Shown: piece after piece, positions 9,053 through 17,430 of the stretch | Position numbering within the stretch: the stretch's first letter is position 1 | Layout of the letters: each line of letters starts with the position of its first letter | Assembly (NCBI RefSeq): GCF_023073355.1 | Contig: NZ_JADPJI010000005.1 | Span: 372,001 to 436,000, forward strand | Length of the DNA: 64,000 nucleotides | Source of the DNA: Bradyrhizobium sp. 199 | GTDB taxonomy: Bacteria; Pseudomonadota; Alphaproteobacteria; Rhizobiales; Xanthobacteraceae | Direction: 5' to 3' | Made by a program: the position numbers and the translations under genes | Notes under the pieces: model-generated | What the model was told of the DNA's origin: nothing | Databases searched by the model: none | What the model saw: the letters and a program-made list of their open reading frames with translations, nothing else

Positions 9053-9144
9053 ATACTTTAAAGGACAGCCTCTAAGACTGGACAAAGCCCGCTTTCCAGA
9101 CCCGCGCGGCCGATTCGTATCCGGTTCAAGAGGAAGACTCGCCA

Positions 9145-11436
9145 ATGTCCAACATCGTTCTCTCGGCGTCCGTTCGCCAGAACCTGTTGTCGCTGCAGTC
9201 GACGGCCGACTTGCTGGCCACGACGCAGGAGCGGCTGTCGACCGGTAAGAAGGTCAACACAGCGCTCGACAATCCCACCAACTTCTTCACCGCCCAGGGG
9301 TTGGACAACCGGGCGAGTGACATCAGTAACCTGCTCGACGGCATCAACAACGGTGTGCAGGTGCTCCAGGCGGCCAACACCGGCATCACCTCGCTGCAGA
9401 AGCTGATCGACAGCGCGAAATCGATCGCCAACCAGGCGCTGCAGACCACGGTCGGCTATTCGACCAAGTCGAACGTCTCCACCACCATTCCCGGCGCGAC
9501 GCCCGCCGATCTTCGCGGCACGACCTCCTATGCGAGCGCGACCGCCAAGAGCAACGTGCTCTATACCGGTGCAGCCGGTGGCACTACCCCGGTCACCGGG
9601 ACCGCAGCGCTGGGCGCATCGCTCGGCTCGAGCGCCGGCACCTTTACCGGCACGGCGGCGCTTGCCGCCGACGGCACCACCGCGCTATCCGGCACCGCGA
9701 CCTTGGTTGGCACCACCACGTCCACCACGTTCGGGGCCGCGCCGGCCGACGGCGACACGCTGACGGTGAACGGCAAGACCATCACCTTCCGCACCGGCGC
9801 CGCTCCGAGCACCCAGCCGACCGGCTGGGGCCTCGATGCCAGCGGGCACATCGCCACCGATGGCAGCGGCAATTCGATCGTCTATGAGGGAACGGCGGCT
9901 GCGCCCGGGGCGACCATCAACGACGTGCTCACTGCGATCGACCTCGCCAGTGGCGTCAAGACCGCCACGATCAGCGCGAGCGCGGCCACCATCGCGGTCA
10001 GCGGTTCGGCCGGACCCGTCGGCACGCTTCAGACGGCATCGTCGATCTCGGGCGGCGGCCTGGTCACGCTGAAGAGCTCGACCGGCTCCGATCTGAGCGT
10101 GACGGGCAAGGCCGACTTCCTCAACAAGCTCGGTCTGACCCCGGCGACCGGCGCAGGCAATGCGAGCGTGACCGCGGCCCGGTCGACCACCGCCGGCTCG
10201 CTGGGCACTCTCGTTCAGGACGGCTCGACCCTGAACATCGACGGCCATACCATCACCTTCAAGAACGCGCAGACGCCGCAATCGGCGGCGAGCGTCACCT
10301 CGGGCGGGGTTAGCGGCAACATCGTCACCGACGGCAACGGCAACTCCACCGTCTATATCCAGAGCGCGACGCTGACCGACCTGCTCAACGCGGTCGATCT
10401 GGCCACCGGTGTCAAGACCGCGAGCCTCTTCAACGGCGCGGCGACGTTGACCCCGACCGCGGGCCAGATCCCCTCGTCGGTCAACAGCAGCGGCCAGCTT
10501 GCGCTCTCCACCGGCATCAATGCCGACCTGTCGATCACCGGCACCGGCAATGCACTGAGCGCGTTCGGCCTCAGCGGCAACACGGGAACGGCGACCGCCT
10601 TCACCGCAGCGCGCACCTCGGGCGTCGGCGGCGTCAGCGGCAAGACGCTGACCTTCTCGTCCTTCAACGGCGGTACGCCGGTGAACGTCACGTTCGGCGA
10701 CGGCACCAACGGCACGGTCAAGACGCTCGATCAGCTCAATGTGCAGCTGCAGGCGAACCACCTGACGGCGACCATCGATGCCAACGGCGTGCTGACGGTC
10801 ACCACCGTCAACGAATACGCGTCCTCGACCCTCGGTTCGACTGCCGCGGGCGGCGCGGTCGGCGGGACGCTCACAAGCGTGCTCGCCTTTACCACCGCGC
10901 AGCCGCCGATTCAGGACCCCGTCGCGCAGACGGCGCGTTCGAGCCTGGTCAGCCAGTTCAACAACATCCTGGCGCAGATCGACACGACGTCGCAGGACTC
11001 GTCCTTCAACGGCATCAACCTGCTCAACGGCGACACGCTGAAGCTGGTTTTCAACGAGACCGGCAGCTCGACGCTCGGCATCAACGGCGTGGTGTTCAAC
11101 GCGGCGGGTCTCGGTCTCAGCAATCTCGTTCCCGGCACGGACTTCATCGACAACGGCGCCACCAACAAGGTGCTGGCCAGCCTGAATGCCGCCTCGAGCA
11201 GGCTGCGCTCGGAAGGCTCCTCGCTCGGTTCGAACCTCTCGATCGTGCAGGTGCGCCAGGACTTCTCCAAGAACCTGATCAACGTGCTGCAGACCGGCTC
11301 GTCCAACCTGACGCTCGCCGACACCAACGAGGAAGCGGCGAACAGCCAGGCGCTGTCGACCCGCCAGTCGATCGCGGTGTCGGCGCTGTCGCTCGCGAAC
11401 CAGTCGCAGCAGAGCGTGCTGCAGCTGCTCCGCTAA
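9145..11436 (+). CDS. fliC: Giant flagellin, copy 3
   Basis: This 763-residue flagellin is the most divergent of the three: its ends are still very similar (MSNIVLSASVRQNLLSLQ and ALSLANQSQQSVLQLLR), but the surface region differs widely in sequence and indels from copies 1 and 2. The two hook-IN-like modules remain, at about residues 200-325 and 357-480. Its leader lacks the CCAGAARGGTAA ending of the other two and instead has AAGAGGAAGAC before ATG. An upstream CtrA-type box is unique to this copy. It may be expressed at a different time or incorporated at a different filament position; that is inference. Confidence 0.95.
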   Translation: MSNIVLSASVRQNLLSLQSTADLLATTQERLSTGKKVNTALDNPTNFFTAQGLDNRASDISNLLDGINNGVQVLQAANTGITSLQKLIDSAKSIANQALQTTVGYSTKSNVSTTIPGATPADLRGTTSYASATAKSNVLYTGAAGGTTPVTGTAALGASLGSSAGTFTGTAALAADGTTALSGTATLVGTTTSTTFGAAPADGDTLTVNGKTITFRTGAAPSTQPTGWGLDASGHIATDGSGNSIVYEGTAAAPGATINDVLTAIDLASGVKTATISASAATIAVSGSAGPVGTLQTASSISGGGLVTLKSSTGSDLSVTGKADFLNKLGLTPATGAGNASVTAARSTTAGSLGTLVQDGSTLNIDGHTITFKNAQTPQSAASVTSGGVSGNIVTDGNGNSTVYIQSATLTDLLNAVDLATGVKTASLFNGAATLTPTAGQIPSSVNSSGQLALSTGINADLSITGTGNALSAFGLSGNTGTATAFTAARTSGVGGVSGKTLTFSSFNGGTPVNVTFGDGTNGTVKTLDQLNVQLQANHLTATIDANGVLTVTTVNEYASSTLGSTAAGGAVGGTLTSVLAFTTAQPPIQDPVAQTARSSLVSQFNNILAQIDTTSQDSSFNGINLLNGDTLKLVFNETGSSTLGINGVVFNAAGLGLSNLVPGTDFIDNGATNKVLASLNAASSRLRSEGSSLGSNLSIVQVRQDFSKNLINVLQTGSSNLTLADTNEEAANSQALSTRQSIAVSALSLANQSQQSVLQLLR

Positions 11437-11468
11437 TTCGAGAGCCAAGCTCACCAGTTGAGATTTCG

Positions 11469-11497
11469 CGGCGGGGCTAATGCTCCGCCGTTCTTTT
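11469..11497 (+). terminator. Rho-independent terminator of flagellin copy 3
   Basis: A 9-bp stem (11469-11477 with 11482-11490) containing one G-T wobble closes on a four-base loop and is followed by TTCTTTT. It lies 32 bases past the stop. Confidence 0.85.
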
Positions 11498-11726
11498 GAG
11501 GGAGATCGCTAAGACAAGATTAGCTGAGATCAGCACGCATCGCGCGAGCGAGTTTACATCGTGCGTGCGTGGATCTAGCGTTGCGCTGACGAAGAGCTCC
11601 GCGAACCGTAATTATCCGGAGTGCTTCCAAGCACACACGTAAGCAAATCTTAAGCGGTGCTGCCTAGGGTTGGGAACAAATCCTTAAGCGCTTACAACGC
11701 GCTAGGTAACCTCCAGGGTGTGATTG

Positions 11727-12095
11727 ATGTCGAATTCCGCTGCCTCGGCTTATGCGCGTGTTGCAACCACCACCGCATCTCCTCGCGACATCGAGGCGCA
11801 GACCCTGCTCAAGGCCGCGAACAAGCTCCAGGATGCCGTGAACGCCGCCGATCCGCTCAGCGAGCAGACCATGCAGGCCCTGATGTTCAACCGCAAGCTC
11901 TGGACCATCTTCTTGAGCGAGGCGATGCGCGACAATAATCCGCAGCCGATCGACGTGCGGCAGAAGATCGCCAACATCAGCGTGTTCGTGCTGAGCCAGA
12001 CCGCCGCGCTCCAGATGAGCCCGCAGTTCGATCACTTCCGTCCGCTGATCGAGATCAACCGCAACATCGCTGCTGGTCTGTCCGGACGCCCGTGA
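11727..12095 (+). CDS. flaF: Flagellar biosynthesis regulator FlaF
   Basis: The 122-residue helical protein has the FlaF pattern, with ARVATTTASPRDIEAQTLLKAA near the N-terminus and LWTIFLSEAM in the middle. In Caulobacter FlaF is needed for flagellin production or secretion and acts opposite FlbT. The open frame begins with TTG one codon upstream, but ATG 11727 gives the expected MSNSAASAYARVA start. It follows the third flagellin after a terminator and a 230-base gap, so it probably has its own promoter. Convergent flow with the downstream minus-strand genes is separated by a repeat element. Confidence 0.92.
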   Translation: MSNSAASAYARVATTTASPRDIEAQTLLKAANKLQDAVNAADPLSEQTMQALMFNRKLWTIFLSEAMRDNNPQPIDVRQKIANISVFVLSQTAALQMSPQFDHFRPLIEINRNIAAGLSGRP

Positions 12096-12146
12096 CGGGT
12101 GGGGGCTGATCACGGCTTGTCGGCTTGCTTCGGGCAACACGACTTT

Positions 12147-12246
12147 AAAGCGCGATGCGATCTGGATGAATCGCCATCGCGCTTTCGGTTGTTGTTCAAG
12201 CATGGTCTTTTCGGAAAACCGCCGCGCACTTTTCCGGATCATGCTT
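12147..12246. repeat. Dispersed double-hairpin repeat, copy 1
   Basis: A 100-base element made of two imperfect inverted repeats: AAAGCGCGATG paired with CATCGCGCTTT, then AAGCATG paired with CATGCTT. A second copy with about 85-90 percent identity by eye lies at 40155-40256. It sits in the gap between the flaF stop and the FlaG-like gene. This is a REP/MITE-type dispersed palindrome, probably a non-coding mobile remnant. Confidence 0.8.
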
Positions 12247-12314
12247 GAGCGCTGACCGGGGCCGGTCAGGCACAGGGCAAGAACATCGTCAAGAATTCCG
12301 TCGTCTCGTAAGCG

Positions 12315-12671
12315 TCAGGCGCTGACGTCCGTGCTGAGCGGACGCGAAGGCTCGGACTGCATATCCAACGCATGAAAATAGGCTCGCCGGCGCAGCATCG
12401 CTTCGTCGGGGAACTGGTTGACCACTGCGTCGGTCCTGTCGTTGACGACCTGGAAGACAAAGGACGCGGCCGCCTGGTTGAACACGACCTGGCGCGAGAT
12501 GTTCTCGCGGTTCGGTAGATCATTGCGCACGGGCGCGCTCGTATCGCTCGCGGCGACCGTCTGGCTCACCGGAAGATCGGTTTGCACGGCCTCGTTCGCC
12601 ACGTTGGACGTCGTTACGATCTGCACGGGGGCCGGGATCCCCACCGGCCTGATGCTGAAATCTGTACTCAT
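12315..12671 (-). CDS. FlaG-like flagellar protein
   Basis: This 118-residue protein ends in a segment with FlaG-like logic: a hydrophobic strand FVFQVVNDRTDAVVNQFPDEAMLRRRAY, compare the family pattern of a strand, D-x-T-G-E-V-I, then QIP-E-E. The N-terminal half is polar and low in complexity. FlaG proteins influence filament length in other bacteria. The ATG at 12671 follows GGAGG with six-base spacing. It lies downstream, in the same direction, of flgI-flgJ-flgN but behind a strong palindrome. The assignment is by motif and context only. Confidence 0.6.
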   Translation of the reverse strand: MSTDFSIRPVGIPAPVQIVTTSNVANEAVQTDLPVSQTVAASDTSAPVRNDLPNRENISRQVVFNQAAASFVFQVVNDRTDAVVNQFPDEAMLRRRAYFHALDMQSEPSRPLSTDVSA

Positions 12672-12771
12672 GGCAGCCTCCTGGTTGCCTAGCGTGAGTC
12701 AAATCCCAACCCCTCCAATAACGCAACCATGGAACACCAGGACTGAAGACCGGGTAAGTAAACGTACCTAA

Positions 12772-12800
12772 CCGCGCGACGATATCGTCGCGCGGTTTTT
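12772..12800. terminator. Perfect 24-bp palindrome with T-tract
   Basis: Positions 12772-12795 form a perfect inverted repeat with no loop, followed on the plus strand by TTTTT. It lies 31 bases past the flgN-like stop on the minus strand, so it would end the flgI-flgJ-flgN transcript as a stem, although the T-run faces the opposite direction. It could also block antisense transcription into the operon. Confidence 0.65.
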
Positions 12801-12830
12801 CGTAAAATCGTCTCTTGTTTTTGTGTGCGC

Positions 12831-13328
12831 TCAGAGCGAGCGGCTGACCGCAAGCGGGGTGATGTGGCGCGGGCCTGGAGCTGCGCGCCGACCTGCAGCC
12901 GTATAGGTGTTCGGCACGTTGCGCTTCTGGATCTCGGCGTTGACGCCGCGCACGACGCTTTCGGAGACCGCGTGCGCGGTGGCGAGCACGGTGAGATTGA
13001 CCTGGAGCATCGCGCGGAACGCATCGTGGTGGCGATGCAGCGTCGAGAGCAGCTCCGGCGCGGATTTCGCGAGTTGGGGCTGGTTCGCCTTCAACTGGCT
13101 GACGGCGCCGACATAGTTTCGCGACAGCTCCTGCTTCTTGCTCTCGAGCATCATTGCCTCGCGGACCTTGCCGGCGCGAACGAGCTCGGTCTCGCGCTCG
13201 ATCAATCCGAGCAGGGCGTTCATCGCATCCATCAGGTCTTCGGCGAGCTTGCGCGCCTCGGCGCTGCCGGGCGCGGTGTTCGGACGCTGGGCTTGCACCG
13301 GCTGACGTGAGGCGTTGAACTGGTTCAT
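12831..13328 (-). CDS. flgN: FlgN-family flagellar export chaperone-like protein
   Basis: The 165-residue protein is mostly helical, with an LIERETELVRAGKVREA segment and a following QELSRNY helix that fit the FlgN fold, which in enterics guards the hook-filament junction proteins FlgK and FlgL before export. The start at ATG 13328 (MNQFNASRQ) follows AAGGTCAAACGAG and replaces a longer open frame overlapping flgJ. It is the last gene of flgI-flgJ-flgN with an 11-base gap. FlgN sequences are poorly conserved, so the call leans on operon context. Confidence 0.72.
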   Translation of the reverse strand: MNQFNASRQPVQAQRPNTAPGSAEARKLAEDLMDAMNALLGLIERETELVRAGKVREAMMLESKKQELSRNYVGAVSQLKANQPQLAKSAPELLSTLHRHHDAFRAMLQVNLTVLATAHAVSESVVRGVNAEIQKRNVPNTYTAAGRRAAPGPRHITPLAVSRSL

Positions 13329-13339
13329 CTCGTTTGACC

Positions 13340-13708
13340 TTATGCCGTGCGGATCGTTTTCGCCTGCTGCAGGATGAGGGTGCGGTAGACTTCGGTGGCA
13401 ACGCCGACGCCGCCGGCCTTGGCGAAGTTCTTGGAATATTGCTCGGTCAGCATCGAGCGCCACACGCCGGTGCCGGGCGTGTCGCCGAACGGGCCTTCGC
13501 CCTTCAGCCCCGAGGTCATCTGCGAGAACATGCTGTTGAGAAACATCGCCTCGAAGTCGGTGGCGGTCTTCTGCGCCCTGGCCTGCTGCTTCGGCGAGAC
13601 CTTTTGCAGCGCGCTCGCCAGCTCGAAGTCCGGCCGGCCGTTGCGGCTTTCCACCGAAAAGGCCGAGGAGGTGGCGAGGCGCGGAGTGTTGATCGTGCCG
13701 GTCTGCAT
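13340..13708 (-). CDS. flgJ: Flagellar rod-binding protein FlgJ (single domain)
   Basis: The 122-residue protein carries the rod-binding domain: DFEAMFLNSMFSQM (about residues 52-65), then GPFGDTPGTGVWRSMLTEQY and KAGGVGVATEVYRTL. It has no peptidoglycan hydrolase domain, as is usual in alphaproteobacteria, where the rod cap and the muramidase are separate proteins. Its start codon ATG overlaps the stop of flgI (TGATG), so the pair is coupled. A GTG one codon upstream is possible but less likely. Confidence 0.9.
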   Translation of the reverse strand: MQTGTINTPRLATSSAFSVESRNGRPDFELASALQKVSPKQQARAQKTATDFEAMFLNSMFSQMTSGLKGEGPFGDTPGTGVWRSMLTEQYSKNFAKAGGVGVATEVYRTLILQQAKTIRTA

Positions 13709-14832
13709 CACATCACCTCGATATCGGCTTCGATCGCGCCGGCGGCCTTGATCGCCTGGAGAATGCTGATCATGTCGCGCGGGCCAATGCCGAGGCCGTT
13801 GAGGCCATCCACGAGCTGCTGGAGCGAGACGCCGTCCTTGACGAGCGCCAGCTTCTTGCCGTCCTCGGTGACGGTGACGCTGCTGCGCGGCGCCACCACG
13901 GTGCGGCCGCGCGACAACGGGTTGGGCTGGCTCACCTGCGGGCTCTCGGAGATCGTGACGGTGAGGTTGCCCTGCGCCACCGCGACGGTGGCAACACGGA
14001 CGTCGCGGCCCATCACGATGATGCCGCTGCGCTCGTCGATGACGATCTTGGCGGCGAGATCGGGATCGACCTGGAGCTGCTCGATCTCGGTGAGAAAGGC
14101 GACGACGTTGCCCTTGAACTCCGGCGGGACCGACAGCTGCACCGTGGAGGGATCGATGGGCTCGGCGGTCTTGACGCCGAGATAGTCGTTGATCGCGGCC
14201 GCGATCCGTTTCGCCGTGGTGAAGTCGGCGTTGCGCAGCGCCAGGCGCACGTTCGGCAGCCGATTGAGCGCGAACTCGATCTCGCGCTCGATGATGGCTC
14301 CGTTGACGATGCGTCCCACGGTCGGAACGCCGCGCACGATTTTCGCGGCTTCGCCCTCGGCCTGGAAGCCGGAGATCGCGAGCGAGCCCTGCGCCACCGC
14401 ATAGACGTTACCGTCGGCGCCGAGCAGGGGGGTGACGAGCAGCGTGCCGCCCTGGAGGTTCTTGGCATCGCCGAGCGCGGAGACCGTGACGTCCATGCGC
14501 GTACCCTGGGTGGCGAAGGCCGGCAGGTTGCCGGTGACCATCACGGCGGCGACGTTGCCGGTGCGGATGGTGGCGCCGCGGATGTTGACGCCCATGCGCT
14601 CGAGCATCGCCTGCAGCGACTGCTTGGTGAAGGGGATGTTGTTGAGGGTGTCGCCGGTGCCGTTGAGGCCGACGACGAGTCCGTAGCCGATCAGCTGGTT
14701 CTGCCGCACGCCTTCGATGTTGGCGAGGTCCTTGATGCGCGAGGTCGCAGCTGCCGGCGCGACCGACAGCGCCAGCGCCGACAGCGCCGCGCAGGCCACC
14801 CCGACAATCCTCACCCAACGAACGCCTGGCAT
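13708..14832 (-). CDS. flgI: Flagellar P-ring protein FlgI
   Basis: This 374-residue protein has a signal peptide (VRIVGVACAALSALALSVAPAAA) and the diagnostic FlgI core: SRIKDLANIEGVRQNQLIGYGLVVGLNGTGD at the mature N-terminus and a C-terminus DMISILQAIKAAGAIEADIEVM. It is exported by Sec and polymerises in the peptidoglycan layer around the rod, assisted by FlgA, which is also in this window. ATG 14832 is preceded by GGGGAG; the 57 residues the open frame adds upstream have no flagellar character. It is divergent from fliX, as in Caulobacter. Confidence 0.96.
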   Translation of the reverse strand: MPGVRWVRIVGVACAALSALALSVAPAAATSRIKDLANIEGVRQNQLIGYGLVVGLNGTGDTLNNIPFTKQSLQAMLERMGVNIRGATIRTGNVAAVMVTGNLPAFATQGTRMDVTVSALGDAKNLQGGTLLVTPLLGADGNVYAVAQGSLAISGFQAEGEAAKIVRGVPTVGRIVNGAIIEREIEFALNRLPNVRLALRNADFTTAKRIAAAINDYLGVKTAEPIDPSTVQLSVPPEFKGNVVAFLTEIEQLQVDPDLAAKIVIDERSGIIVMGRDVRVATVAVAQGNLTVTISESPQVSQPNPLSRGRTVVAPRSSVTVTEDGKKLALVKDGVSLQQLVDGLNGLGIGPRDMISILQAIKAAGAIEADIEVM

Positions 14833-15032
14833 GCTCTGCTCCCCAAGCCTCCTGAAAAGGCCCTCACATCGGAAAGACCTGCACGACACTCCCATGACGA
14901 GCCGGTCCGGCGCTGTCCTTGCGAGTGCTGTGCCAACCGGCGCCGGCGAGGTAGGTGGCTGAATAGGTTGAATAAATCTGTTTCGACCGGTGTCAGCGGT
15001 CATTCGCCCTGAGGAGCGAAACTGCCGCCGGT

Positions 15033-15069
15033 CGGCAGATTTTGCCGGGCTGTTTACGCCCCGTTAACC
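15033..15069. promoter_or_regulatory. flgI / fliX divergent regulatory sites
   Basis: A GGCA-N5-TGCC palindrome within CGGCAGATTTTGCCG (15033-15047) lies five bases from a CtrA-like box TTTA-N7-TTAACC (15053-15069). The palindrome type recurs at 22638, 31567 and 31763, all beside flagellar operons. In Caulobacter the fliX-flgI interval is a regulated divergent promoter; the palindrome is a candidate site for a FlbD-type activator. Confidence 0.5.
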
Positions 15070-15114
15070 ATAAGGCGGCGAAGGTGCTGGCATCGATCAC
15101 CCGGATTCCTTCCG

Positions 15115-15528
15115 ATGCGCATCTACGGACCGAACGGCACCACGCTTGGAACGCCAGCCAGCCAGGCCAGGCGGACGGGCTCCGGCACCTTCGTGCTGCC
15201 CGACACGGCATCGGCGCAGGAGACGCGGAGCGCTGCCGCACCGAAGTCCGCCACCAACATCGATGGGCTGCTGGCCCTGCAAGGTGTCGAGGAGGATCCG
15301 GTCGAGCGCCGCAAGCGCTCGGTCGTGCGCGGCAGGACGGCGCTCGACGTGCTTGACGATCTCAAGATGGGTCTGTTGTCAGGCAATCTCGACGCCTCGA
15401 CCGTGATGCGGCTGCGGGATGCTGCGGCGAACCTGAAATCGTCCTCGGGCGATCCCGGTCTGGATTCGGTGCTCTCCGAGATCGAGCTCCGCGTCGAGGT
15501 CGAACTCGCCAAGGCCGGGCAGGCTTAG
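15115..15528 (+). CDS. fliX: Flagellar assembly regulator FliX
   Basis: The 137-residue protein has a disordered N-terminus with the FliX pattern (MRIYGPNGT, then RRTGSGTFVLPD) and a helical C-terminal half with LDVLDDLKMGLLSG and LSEIELRVEVELAKAG. In Caulobacter, FliX works with the sigma-54 activator FlbD as a checkpoint coupling basal body assembly to later flagellar gene expression and is needed for P- and L-ring assembly. The divergent arrangement with flgI is the conserved one. No flbD gene is in the window. It stands alone, with a repeat-like region after the stop. Confidence 0.9.
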   Translation: MRIYGPNGTTLGTPASQARRTGSGTFVLPDTASAQETRSAAAPKSATNIDGLLALQGVEEDPVERRKRSVVRGRTALDVLDDLKMGLLSGNLDASTVMRLRDAAANLKSSSGDPGLDSVLSEIELRVEVELAKAGQA

Positions 15529-15535
15529 CGCGCCA

Positions 15536-15640
15536 TCGTCGCCCGGCTCGACCGGGCGACCCGGTATTCCCGAGAAAGCAGTGATTGAGCCGAGAAGCCT
15601 CGGCGTGCAGGATGCGCCGGTCAAGCCGGGGCGTGACAGC
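15536..15640. repeat. REP-like palindromic stretch after fliX
   Basis: An inverted repeat GTCGCCCGG / CCGGGCGAC is followed by ACCCGGTATTCCCG and, about 60 bases on, a second half CCGGTCAAGCCGGGGCGTGAC. This is the style of dispersed intergenic repeats in Bradyrhizobium genomes. No second full copy of this type was found in the window. Confidence 0.4.
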
Positions 15641-15678
15641 GCAGTTTCGGGCGAAACTGCGCGTCTCTTCACACACGC

Positions 15679-16050
15679 TTACGCCGCTTCCTGCTTCTGC
15701 TGCGCGTCATAGCGTTGTTGGGCGGCGAGAACGTCTTTCAGATTTTGCTCGGCCCAATCGCGCAGCGGATCGACCGCGCCGGCGAGCGTCAGTCCGAGCT
15801 GCGTGATCGAATACTCCACCGTGACAGGCACGGTCGCGATGGCATGGCGCCTGATCAGGCCGTCGCGTTCGAGCGATTTGAGAACCTGGCTCAGCATCTT
15901 CTGCGAAATGCCCTCGATCGTGCGGCGCAACTGATTGAAGCGCATCGCATCCTCGCGCAGCAGCAAGAGGATCAGCACCGCCCATTTGTCGCCGACGCGA
16001 TCGAGGATCTGGCGGGTGGGGCAGTTCGCGGCATAGACGTCGGGTTTCAT
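15679..16050 (-). CDS. HxlR-family winged-helix transcription regulator
   Basis: The 123-residue protein matches HxlR: an early cysteine (CPTRQILDRVGDKWAVLIL), then MRFNQLRRTIEGISQKMLSQVLKSLERDGLIRR as the recognition-helix and wing region. Many family members respond to reactive electrophiles or oxidants through the conserved N-terminal cysteine and control an adjacent enzyme. The neighbour on the other side of a 151-base gap is a divergent NAD(P)-binding protein, the usual arrangement for a regulator and its target. The tail after residue 108 is glutamine-rich. Confidence 0.9.
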   Translation of the reverse strand: MKPDVYAANCPTRQILDRVGDKWAVLILLLLREDAMRFNQLRRTIEGISQKMLSQVLKSLERDGLIRRHAIATVPVTVEYSITQLGLTLAGAVDPLRDWAEQNLKDVLAAQQRYDAQQKQEAA

Positions 16051-16201
16051 CGTCGGTCCTCGGAATCCGTTGTCGTCGGCTTGCTGTACGGGTGGGGAGT
16101 TACCCCTGTGTAATCAGGTAAGCGCAAAGTGCTCTCTTTACACCAACATTCTATACGATACTTAGTCGCCTTTAGTTACCACAGTAGCAAAGGAGCTTTC
16201 C

Positions 16202-16813
16202 ATGAAAATCGCAGTCGCCGGCGCCTCGGGCCGGGCCGGGTCGGAGATCACCAAGGAACTGTCGCGCCGCGGCCACGCGGTCACGGCCATCGCCCGAAAC
16301 CCGGAGAAGATCGCCGCCCTGCCGAACGTCGCGCCGACCAAGGGAGACGTGCTCGACCAGGCTGGCCTTGCCAAGCTGTGGGCGGGGCACGACGTCGCCG
16401 TGAGTTCCGTGCACTTCCTGGCCAGCGACGCGCTCAAGCTGATCGGCGCCGCGAAGGAGGCCAAGGTTGGTCGTTACCTCGTCGTCGGGGGCGCCGGCAG
16501 CCTTGAGGTCGCGCCAGGCGTGAAGCTGGTCACGACTCCGAATTTTCCGGCCCAATACAAGGCCGAAGCGGAAGCTGGCTCGGCCTTCCTCGACCTCCTG
16601 CGGCAGGAAAAGGAGCTGAATTGGACCTTCATTTCGCCGTCGGCACTGTTCGTCGAGGGCGAGCGCACGGGCAAGTTCCGGCTCGGCACCGACCAGCTTC
16701 TCGCAGATGCGAACGGCAAGAGCTGGATCAGCTTCGCCGACTACGCCATTGCGCTTGCCGACGAGATCGAGCGCCCGGCCCATGTGAGGCAGCGCTTCAC
16801 GGTCGGCTACTAG
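16202..16813 (+). CDS. NAD(P)H-binding Rossmann protein (NmrA/YwnB-like)
   Basis: The 203-residue protein starts with the dinucleotide loop MKIAVAGASGRAGSEI (GxxGxxG type) and continues as an atypical short-chain dehydrogenase: VVGGAGSLEVAPG near residue 100 and WTFISPSALF near 145. It lacks the YxxxK catalytic pair, as NmrA-like proteins do. Function is probably a reductase or redox sensor of unknown substrate. A clear AAAGGAG site precedes the ATG. It is divergent from an HxlR regulator, which probably controls it. Confidence 0.85.
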   Translation: MKIAVAGASGRAGSEITKELSRRGHAVTAIARNPEKIAALPNVAPTKGDVLDQAGLAKLWAGHDVAVSSVHFLASDALKLIGAAKEAKVGRYLVVGGAGSLEVAPGVKLVTTPNFPAQYKAEAEAGSAFLDLLRQEKELNWTFISPSALFVEGERTGKFRLGTDQLLADANGKSWISFADYAIALADEIERPAHVRQRFTVGY

Positions 16814-16896
16814 GCCTTCGGCCGCCCCCGGGTCCCTCCAGGATAAACCTTCCTGTGCAAGGGCTTGGGGGCGCCGATCGGGCAGTGAGGGAAACA

Positions 16897-16925
16897 TTGT
16901 CTGTCACAGGAGGCCGCTATATAAC
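16897..16925 (+). promoter_or_regulatory. Sigma-70-type promoter of dksA
   Basis: TTGTCT (16897-16902), a 17-base spacer, and TATAAC (16920-16925) give a near-consensus vegetative promoter 61 bases ahead of the dksA start. No other gene lies between. Confidence 0.7.
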
Positions 16926-16985
16926 GCCCCGCTCAACGGACCCCGTTCCGTTATGCGAGTCGTTGCTTAGACAGATAGGCCGCCC

Positions 16986-17396
16986 TTGGAAAAGTTGAAA
17001 AACTACCGACCGACCGAAAAAGAGCCTTTCATGAACGACCGGCAGAAGGAGTACTTCCGTTTGAAGCTCCTCGCCTGGAAGGATGAGATCCTCAAAGAGT
17101 CCAAGCTCACCCTGCAAGCCTTGCAGGAGGAGAACGTGAACCACCCCGATCTCGCCGATCGGGCATCGTCCGAAACCGACCGCGCCATCGAACTCCGTGC
17201 CCGCGACCGCCAGCGCAAGTTGATCGCCAAGATCGACGCCGCGCTCCAGCGTATCGAGGACAACACCTACGGCTATTGCGAGGACACCGGCGAGCCGATC
17301 TCGTTGAAGCGGCTCGAGGCCCGGCCCATCGCGACGCTCTCGGTGGAGGCGCAGGAGCGCCACGAGAAACGCGAGAAGGTCTATCGCGACGAATAG
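16986..17396 (+). CDS. dksA: RNA polymerase-binding transcription factor DksA (cysteine-poor type)
   Basis: The 136-residue protein has the coiled-coil finger with the DxxDxA tip (DLADRA, about residue 57) that reaches into the RNA polymerase secondary channel, and the C-terminal globular region YGYCEDTGEPIS...ARPIATLS. Only one of the four zinc-binding cysteines of the E. coli type remains, so zinc is probably not bound. It would work with ppGpp in the stringent response. I use TTG 16986 because the N-terminal extension YRPTEKEPFMNDRQ looks like that of relatives; ATG 17031 is the alternative. A strong terminator follows. Confidence 0.92.
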   Translation: MEKLKNYRPTEKEPFMNDRQKEYFRLKLLAWKDEILKESKLTLQALQEENVNHPDLADRASSETDRAIELRARDRQRKLIAKIDAALQRIEDNTYGYCEDTGEPISLKRLEARPIATLSVEAQERHEKREKVYRDE

Positions 17397-17401
17397 AGTC
17401 C

Positions 17402-17430
17402 GAGCCGCAGCGATGCGGCTCTTTGTTTTT
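17402..17430 (+). terminator. Rho-independent terminator of dksA
   Basis: A perfect 8-bp stem (17402-17409 with 17414-17421), GCGA loop, then TTTGTTTTT, starting six bases past the stop. Confidence 0.92.

Noticed and set aside
3717..9144. Sigma-54 promoters (TGGCAC-N5-TTGC) ahead of the flagellins
   Set aside because: I searched the gaps by eye and found no site keeping both GG and GC elements at the right spacing; a computed scan could still find a weak one.
12147..12246. CRISPR-like repeat
   Set aside because: The unit is a single palindrome with one other dispersed copy 28 kb away, with no regular spacers and no cas genes.
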